The notes below the pieces were generated by a model. It did no database searches. It saw nothing but the letters and a program-made list of their open reading frames with translations, and was not told where the DNA came from. The translations under genes were made by a program, and so were the position numbers. 59,838 nt of DNA from Planctomycetaceae bacterium (GTDB lineage Bacteria > Planctomycetota > Planctomycetia > Pirellulales > Pirellulaceae): assembly GCA_002724245.1 (NCBI GenBank), contig PBOG01000041.1, forward strand, positions 1-59,838, read 5' to 3'. Below are positions 54,732 through 59,838 of the stretch, in pieces (position 1 is the stretch's first letter; each line of letters begins with the position of its first letter).

Positions 54732-55003
54732 CGTTCGCCTCTAAGCAATTCATTCCGGGCTTGCCATACTCAAAAGTACACGATTGTCCTTCACCTCGGC
54801 TACCTTAGATCCTGAACGTACAGTGGCCACACGAAAAACAGAGACGTTAACGTATCCCCTAAACCGTAAAGTCCAGCATTTTGGCACTTTCCCTTTAAGG
54901 CAACCGGCTGCTATGGTGATCATCTCCAAACGACGAAACTTATTGCGCTGTTTGGGGCATTTTCACGAGTTGTTTCGATTCCCTTCAGAGAGTTTATCTT
55001 TCT

Positions 55004-56425
55004 ATGGAATGGTTCGCTGAGCACCAATGGCAACTGCTATTTCTTTGCGCGTACCTGGGCTTGCTCTCTTACCATTGCTGGATCGCCAATCGTGGCACCC
55101 ACAATATCGCAGATTACCTTATCGCTGGCCGTGGCCTCGGGGGCTGGGTCGTTGCTCTCTCTTCTTACGCAACTTTTGTCAGCACCAACACATTTATCGG
55201 CCAGGCTGGCAAAAGCTGGGACGTTGGGATTATCTGGTATTGCAAAGCGTTTGTGTTTGGGATGCTCTGCTATTTGTCCTGGTACGTCGTCGCTCCCCGA
55301 TTTGTCGAGCAGACTCGCCGATACAACTCGCTAACGGTTGCGGATTTTCTGGGGCATCGATTCAATTCGCCAACCGTACGACGCATTACGTCCGTCGTGA
55401 TTGTGGTCGCTTCTGTGCTTTATCTTGTGGCGGTCTACAAGGGTTCTGCAGTCGCTTTACAAGCATTCCTGGGACTGGACTATCGCCCCGCAGTGATCGT
55501 TATTTTCGTAGTCGTCACAGCATATACACTGGCCGGTGGATTCCGGTCGGTGGTCATGACAGATGCGGTTCAGGGGCTGTTGATGTTTGCCGGTGCCGTT
55601 GCCTTGATAAGCGTTGTCGTAAAACAAGGCGGGGGATTGTCTCAAATCCTGGAAACACTCCATACCCAAGACCCGGAATTGATATCCTGGCAAGGCAAGT
55701 TACCACTGCTCTCGATACTTGGGCTGGCTTTTGCCGGTGGAGTCAAATTACTCGTTGAACCGCGTCAACTTTCGCGTCTCTACGGTTTGCGAGATGATCA
55801 AGCGTTGCGCACAGCGCGTCTCGTAGCACCGATACTCATTATCGTCACCTATCTTTGCGTCTTACCGATCGGCGCACTCGCACACGCCTTGATTCCCCCC
55901 TTCGCAATCGACGATTCCGACAAGGTCATTCCCTACCTGCTCGGTACCGCACAAATCCTGGGTCCTGTTTTCAGCTCGTTTTTTCTGCTCGTTTTGCTGT
56001 CCGCCGCCATGTCGTCTCTCGATTCGGTACTTCTTGTCGCCGGGTCAACGATCAGCCGAGACCTGTTCAGTCAGTCAAACCATGAAACGAATAGTATCCG
56101 CATGACGCGCATCTGGCTCTTTGTGGTTTCCTTAGCCAGCATGGCTTTAGCACTCAACCCGATCGGCGATATTGTCGAAGTTACAGCGTTCTCGGGCTCA
56201 ATGTACGCGGCCTGTTTTCTGCCCACACTGGCCTTCGGGCTCTATTGGACGAAGGGGACTGAGGCTGGTGCCATCAGTTGCCTCGCAACCGGCTCGTTAG
56301 TTGCAATTGGATGGTATAGTGCGCGCAAGGCCGGCTGGACGGACTGGCACGAAGTCTACCCTTCCGTCACCCTCGCGCTGATCGCATTCGTCATGGTTTC
56401 ATTATCGACCAACAAGCGGCCCTAA
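55004..56425 (+). CDS. Sodium:solute symporter family (SSS) transporter
   Basis: 473 residues with about 13 membrane helices. Typical SSS motifs are present: DYLIAGRGLGGWVVALSSYA near residue 38, FIGQAGKSWDVG, LTVADFLGHRF, and AYTLAGGFRSVVMTDAVQG in the middle, which is the family's best signature. Members carry proline, pantothenate, sugars or carboxylates with Na+; the substrate is not evident. ATG start at 55004. It lies upstream of leuA on the same strand but is separated from it by a 460-bp leader with its own terminator, so co-transcription is regulated at most. Confidence 0.92.
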   Translation: MEWFAEHQWQLLFLCAYLGLLSYHCWIANRGTHNIADYLIAGRGLGGWVVALSSYATFVSTNTFIGQAGKSWDVGIIWYCKAFVFGMLCYLSWYVVAPRFVEQTRRYNSLTVADFLGHRFNSPTVRRITSVVIVVASVLYLVAVYKGSAVALQAFLGLDYRPAVIVIFVVVTAYTLAGGFRSVVMTDAVQGLLMFAGAVALISVVVKQGGGLSQILETLHTQDPELISWQGKLPLLSILGLAFAGGVKLLVEPRQLSRLYGLRDDQALRTARLVAPILIIVTYLCVLPIGALAHALIPPFAIDDSDKVIPYLLGTAQILGPVFSSFFLLVLLSAAMSSLDSVLLVAGSTISRDLFSQSNHETNSIRMTRIWLFVVSLASMALALNPIGDIVEVTAFSGSMYAACFLPTLAFGLYWTKGTEAGAISCLATGSLVAIGWYSARKAGWTDWHEVYPSVTLALIAFVMVSLSTNKRP

Positions 56426-56551
56426 ATTGCGACTTCCTGCACATCGCGGCGTGGCCATGCGTCCACTCGCTGCAGCCCCTTACCGCGATTAGTGGCTTTC
56501 CGCGGCGAGCCATTATTCGCCCGTACTCGTGAAACTGCCCAATCTTCATGG

Positions 56552-56580
56552 TTGACCGCGTTGCTGAGGTCCACTAGTCT
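56552..56580 (+). promoter_or_regulatory. Possible leuA promoter
   Basis: TTGACC at 56552-56557 and TAGTCT at 56575-56580 are separated by 17 nt and resemble -35 and -10 boxes, the second only weakly. A start seven bases on would fall at or next to the leader ATG, giving a leaderless leader peptide. This is a guess from spacing. Confidence 0.3.
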
Positions 56581-56587
56581 AGACTGG

Positions 56588-56656
56588 ATGAAGCCTATGA
56601 ACTTTTGCTCGCACGTTTTGACACGACTTCTTTTGCCCGCCAACAGCGGGCTTTAG
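56588..56656 (+). CDS. leuL: Predicted leucine leader peptide of leuA
   Basis: A 22-codon ORF, ATG to TAG, encoding MKPMNFCSHVLT then RLLLPANSGL. Five of 22 codons are leucine, including three in a row (CTT CTT TTG, 56627-56635), and one is valine. It ends inside the RNA arm that can form the antiterminator (see the attenuator entry), which is where a leader stop codon should lie for ribosome-mediated attenuation. No strong Shine-Dalgarno precedes the ATG; ATG 56597 is an alternative start, with GGATGAAG upstream. It is expected to act in cis as a leucine sensor, the peptide itself having no role. Confidence 0.65.
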   Translation: MKPMNFCSHVLTRLLLPANSGL

Positions 56657-56722
56657 GGATTCTGTGCGACAACAAACAGTTGAGAAGATCCCTGAGGCAG
56701 ATTCAACCTCAGGGATTTTTTT
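56635..56722 (+). promoter_or_regulatory. Leucine attenuator: pause hairpin, antiterminator and terminator
   Basis: Three mutually exclusive pairings are visible. (1:2) GCCCGC 56635-56640 with GCGGGC 56646-56651, loop CAACA. (2:3) GCTTTAGGGAT 56650-56660 with ATCCCTGAGGC 56688-56698, eleven consecutive pairs including two G-U. (3:4) ATCCCTGAGG 56688-56697 with CCTCAGGGAT 56707-56716, the terminator, running into seven T's. A ribosome stalled on the three leucine codons would block 1:2 and leave 2:3 free, so leuA is read. A ribosome reaching the TAG at 56654-56656 would cover strand 2, so the terminator forms. The assignment is from sequence complementarity only. Confidence 0.72.
56688..56722 (+). 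terminator. Rho-independent terminator in the leuA leader
   Basis: A perfect 10-bp stem (ATCCCTGAGG / CCTCAGGGAT) with a 9-nt loop and a run of seven T's (56716-56722). It lies 160 bp before leuA and about 260 bp after the symporter gene, so it would stop both read-through and leader transcripts. Confidence 0.9.
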
Positions 56723-56884
56723 GTGCAATAACCACTATTTCCAATTACCACGAATTCCCAGCAGCCTTGCCAGTGCGCTGTATTACACCGGTAGTACCCG
56801 ATACGAATAAACCAACGCATGCGCGTGTTATTTGCGATTGAACCCTGTGTTGCGACTGCCACCCCTTGAGGTAAATCCAAAACG

Positions 56885-58426
56885 ATGAGCGATCCGAGAC
56901 CGATCAAGATCTTCGACACGACTCTGCGTGACGGCGAACAATCTCCTGGTGCCAGCATGAATCTTCAGGAGAAACTGGAGATCGCTCAAGCACTCATTGA
57001 CCTGAAAGTTGACGTCATTGAGGCAGGATTTCCAATTGCATCTCCCGGTGATTTCGAGGCCGTTCAGGAAATTGCCACCAATTTCCGTGGATCAACAATT
57101 TGCGGATTAGCTCGCTGTAACGATGCAGATATCGATCGCGCTTGGGATGCCGTCAAACTCGCCGCAGCACCGCGTATCCATGTGTTCCTGGCGACCAGCG
57201 CGGTGCATCGCGAATTCAAACTCCGAATGTCACAGGAGGAAATCCTCGAACGAACAATCGCGGGTGTCAAGCGCGCCGTAGGATACTGCGATGATGTTGA
57301 ATTCTCCCCTGAAGATGCCGCGCGCACTGAACATGAATTCCTCTGCAAGGTTGTCGAACAGGCAATCGACGCCGGTGCCACGACCGTCAACATCCCCGAC
57401 ACCGTTGGTTACGCAGTACCACAACAACTGGGAAGCACGATTAACATGCTTCGCAATAAGGTCCCAAACATTGAACAGGCCATCATCAGCATCCATTGCC
57501 ACAATGACCTGGGACTCGCAGTAGCAAACAGCCTGTCGGCCGTCGAACAAGGTGCCGGACAAATCGAATGCACGATTAACGGAATCGGTGAACGGGCAGG
57601 AAACTGTTCGCTCGAAGAAATCGTCATGGCTCTGCAGACTCGCGCAGATTACTACGACTGCACAACCAAAATAGAGACGCGTAGACTGGTCCCCACCAGT
57701 CGCCTGGTCTCTTCAATTACTGGCATAGAAGTTCAACGCAACAAAGCTATTGTGGGGCGCAACGCATTCGCGCATGAAGCCGGAATCCATCAAGATGGGA
57801 TGCTTAAAGAACGCACTACTTATGAGATCATGAGGCCCGAAGATGTCGGCTTCACCAAAACCGATCTGGTACTCGGAAAGCACAGCGGACGCGCCGCACT
57901 TGCAGATCGAGCCAAGGCGCTAGGCTACCATCTCAACGGCGAGCAACTCCTTGGGGTTTTTGAAGAATTCAAGAAACTGGCAGACAAGAAAAAAGAGGTC
58001 TATGACGGCGACATTGTTGCCTTGGCACAACAACAACTACAAATCACAAGTCGAGGCGAATGGCAACTGATTTCCTATGACCTGCAGTCCACGAGTACGG
58101 GTGAGCACCGCGTATGTGTGCATTTGCAGTGCGGCGACATCCAGAAAACAACGGAGTCCACTGATGGAGACGGGCCGGTTAATGCAGCCTTCTCCGCCAT
58201 CGAGGAAATCACTGGAATTAAGATGAAGTGCAAGGATTTTCAGCTACGCAGCGCAACGATCGGCCGCGACGCGCAAGGCGAGGCAACGATTGAAGTCGAG
58301 TATCAGGGCTCGAACTTTCGCGGGCGCGGAGTCTCCACCAACACAATGGAGGCCACCATCAAGGCGATTCTAAATGTCGTAAATCGTATCGCCGTTTCCG
58401 GCAGCGACAATAGCGCCGAAACATAA
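56885..58426 (+). CDS. leuA: 2-isopropylmalate synthase
   Basis: 513 residues, the standard length. It condenses acetyl-CoA with 2-oxoisovalerate, the first committed step of leucine synthesis. Signatures are FDTTLRDGEQSPGASM at the N terminus, SIHCHNDLGLAVANSLSAVE with metal-binding HxH, GIGERAGNCSLEEIVMAL and NAFAHEAGIHQDGMLK. The last ~120 residues form the LeuA allosteric dimerisation domain that binds leucine for feedback inhibition. ATG 56885. It is preceded by a leader with leucine codons and a terminator, which would add transcriptional attenuation to the enzyme-level control. No other leu gene is adjacent in this window. Confidence 0.98.
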   Translation: MSDPRPIKIFDTTLRDGEQSPGASMNLQEKLEIAQALIDLKVDVIEAGFPIASPGDFEAVQEIATNFRGSTICGLARCNDADIDRAWDAVKLAAAPRIHVFLATSAVHREFKLRMSQEEILERTIAGVKRAVGYCDDVEFSPEDAARTEHEFLCKVVEQAIDAGATTVNIPDTVGYAVPQQLGSTINMLRNKVPNIEQAIISIHCHNDLGLAVANSLSAVEQGAGQIECTINGIGERAGNCSLEEIVMALQTRADYYDCTTKIETRRLVPTSRLVSSITGIEVQRNKAIVGRNAFAHEAGIHQDGMLKERTTYEIMRPEDVGFTKTDLVLGKHSGRAALADRAKALGYHLNGEQLLGVFEEFKKLADKKKEVYDGDIVALAQQQLQITSRGEWQLISYDLQSTSTGEHRVCVHLQCGDIQKTTESTDGDGPVNAAFSAIEEITGIKMKCKDFQLRSATIGRDAQGEATIEVEYQGSNFRGRGVSTNTMEATIKAILNVVNRIAVSGSDNSAET

Positions 58427-58582
58427 GAGGTGAGATCTCGAAGTCACTACGCGAGAGACTCGGCACGACAATGGACCATGCCTCGTCGCCTGGTGCATCC
58501 TCGCATCCGGATAATGTCTGGCCGTGCGCAATCAAGTCGACCTCGCTGGAGGTCTAATCCGATCCGGCAGAATCCTGGAAGG

Positions 58583-59838
58583 TCAGTCGAGACCTTGTAC
58601 GGTTGTCGATTCCGACGGAACGAGCACAACAACACTAAACGAAGCGTCCGGACGATCAGTATCAAAACTATCTATTGCTGTGTAGCCTCGACGAATCCAT
58701 CGCTCTTTCCGCCTCCGGACAATTCGTTGTGAGTCATTGGCATCTGACCAGATCACGACCGGCAATATTGCCTTCTCATTGGGCGTCACTTGATCGATCA
58801 ATTCCATTGCATCGGTCGTTTCCACGCCAAAAGGCCAGGGCAGGGTAGTGCCTGTGCGGTCTTGCTGAACTCTCCATCCGCTAAGTTGAATACTCCGATT
58901 GCGGATATCTACCTGGCAATAACTGTCCATTTCCATCCAATAAGGATCCAGCAACACTGCGGACACCTGCATTGCGCGCAGCTTCTCATCGATTTTCTCT
59001 GCAACAATCCGTTTGCTTTTGAAATCGGATAGCAACCCACCGCCGCGAAGCAGCAAGCATTCCATCAGAATACACAGGCCGATCAGACAGATACGCGTAC
59101 ACCAGCGACGAGACAAGGCAAATTCCGACAGACGAGAAGCTTGCATCACACAACTTGATACCAACACCAATCCACAAGCGATACCCACCGTCGCACTAAC
59201 ATAGGCAGGTGTCATGTATTCAGCATTCGTATAAAACGCAGTGACAGGAACCGTCATCACCATCACCACAACTAATTGCAGACACATGCCCCGTCGCCTG
59301 CGTGACCGTGCCATCCATACCAGGCCGGCCAACAAAAATACAGTTACTGGCAGGGGTAAAACGACATGGCGTCTTCCTAGTTCAACAAACCACCGAGGTA
59401 AATTCCCCACCATCTTGGCAAGCGTTGTACCAGGATGCGACCACATCATTCGAACAACCGAATAGTCATAATTTTTCGGATGGCCAAAATACTCTTGTGC
59501 GACTCGTACCCGTGCAGAATACGAATGATCATCGGTCGGCATCCAGGATAACGGAATACCGTCTAGCAGAGTCCAGCAACCATACCCGCGTGCATCGAGC
59601 CGATACTCACCGGAACTGATCCCTCGAATCCACACCACCAGGCCGACCCCGGTCACTAAACCTGAGAGAACTAACATTCCCGCAAGAACGCCTCTTCGAA
59701 ATGAGAATTTGTCCAGATACAACCACGGCAAGTCGGTGAAGTGCGTCACCATCCATGCACTAGACAACCACACCGTCAAGTAAATACCAGAGAAAAGCAA
59801 ATGTTCGGCGCGGAACAAGACCATTACATTGGCTGATA
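58583..59838 (-). CDS. Membrane glycosyltransferase-like protein, C-terminal part (5' end outside window)
   Basis: At least 417 residues. The frame stays open to the window edge (upstream codons read SANV before the first Met at 59824), so the N terminus is missing. Several hydrophobic helices are seen: near the edge, then TLAKMVGNLPRWFVELGRRH followed by a helix, and more up to about residue 270. A soluble C-terminal domain of about 130 residues follows. The layout resembles GT39/ArnT-like integral membrane glycosyltransferases, whose catalytic Asp motifs lie in the missing N-terminal part, so the assignment is tentative. Confidence 0.65.
   Translation of the reverse strand, partial: SANVMVLFRAEHLLFSGIYLTVWLSSAWMVTHFTDLPWLYLDKFSFRRGVLAGMLVLSGLVTGVGLVVWIRGISSGEYRLDARGYGCWTLLDGIPLSWMPTDDHSYSARVRVAQEYFGHPKNYDYSVVRMMWSHPGTTLAKMVGNLPRWFVELGRRHVVLPLPVTVFLLAGLVWMARSRRRRGMCLQLVVVMVMTVPVTAFYTNAEYMTPAYVSATVGIACGLVLVSSCVMQASRLSEFALSRRWCTRICLIGLCILMECLLLRGGGLLSDFKSKRIVAEKIDEKLRAMQVSAVLLDPYWMEMDSYCQVDIRNRSIQLSGWRVQQDRTGTTLPWPFGVETTDAMELIDQVTPNEKAILPVVIWSDANDSQRIVRRRKERWIRRGYTAIDSFDTDRPDASFSVVVLVPSESTTVQGLD

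Noticed and set aside
54880-54910. Sigma-54-like promoter (TGGCAC followed by a pyrimidine stretch) before the symporter gene
   Set aside because: The required GC of the -12 element is missing at the right spacing.

Overview
The window reads as chromosomal DNA of a planctomycete, most likely a Pirellulales-type member of the Planctomycetia. The case rests on gene content: giant secreted PQQ/TPR proteins, a MoxR-DUF58-BatA-VWA cluster, a split transhydrogenase with long low-complexity tails, a Val/Gln/Arg/Pro repeat protein, many TTG/GTG starts and weak Shine-Dalgarno sites. No rRNA, tRNA, CRISPR array, insertion sequence or prophage was found.

Layout. 1-3.2 kb: the 3' end of a repeat protein, a conserved hypothetical and a PqaA-like protein. 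3.8-7.5 kb: pntAA-pntAB-pntB. 7.5-14.6 kb: mostly minus-strand metabolic genes (TauE permease, creatininase family, gamma-glutamyltransferase, ornithine cyclodeaminase family, with an oxidoreductase on plus) and a very basic protein with Myb/SANT-like repeats and a zinc-knuckle tail. 14.8-22.4 kb, minus: a membrane spermidine-synthase-like protein, a UvrD-family helicase, aspS and a YhcC-type radical SAM protein. 22.6-47.9 kb, all plus: an FHA protein, a 1573-residue TPR/PQQ protein, then MoxR, DUF58, BatA/VWA, VWA, a DUF4175-like protein, two polyglutamine proteins, an NPCBM-like protein and three tandem HtrA-like proteins, followed by a small membrane protein. Starts within the run are tightly packed, and several overlap the preceding stop. 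48-54.7 kb: a family-5 uracil-DNA glycosylase and an alkyladenine glycosylase interleaved with two more VWA membrane proteins. 55-58.4 kb: a sodium/solute symporter, then leuA behind what looks like a complete leucine attenuator. 58.6 kb to the end: the 3' part of a glycosyltransferase-like membrane protein.

How the genes may work together. The 28.4-47.4 kb run looks like one envelope-directed system. A MoxR ATPase and a DUF58 partner sit beside membrane-anchored von Willebrand A proteins that carry MIDAS motifs. Exported coiled-coil/polyQ adaptors come next, and the run ends with an HtrA protease and two HtrA-like paralogues that have lost all three catalytic residues. Its function is unknown; MoxR/VWA pairs elsewhere act in protein maturation and stress tolerance. 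The other highlight is the leuA leader: a 22-codon leader ORF with three consecutive leucine codons, a pause hairpin, an 11-bp antiterminator and a 10-bp terminator followed by seven T's.
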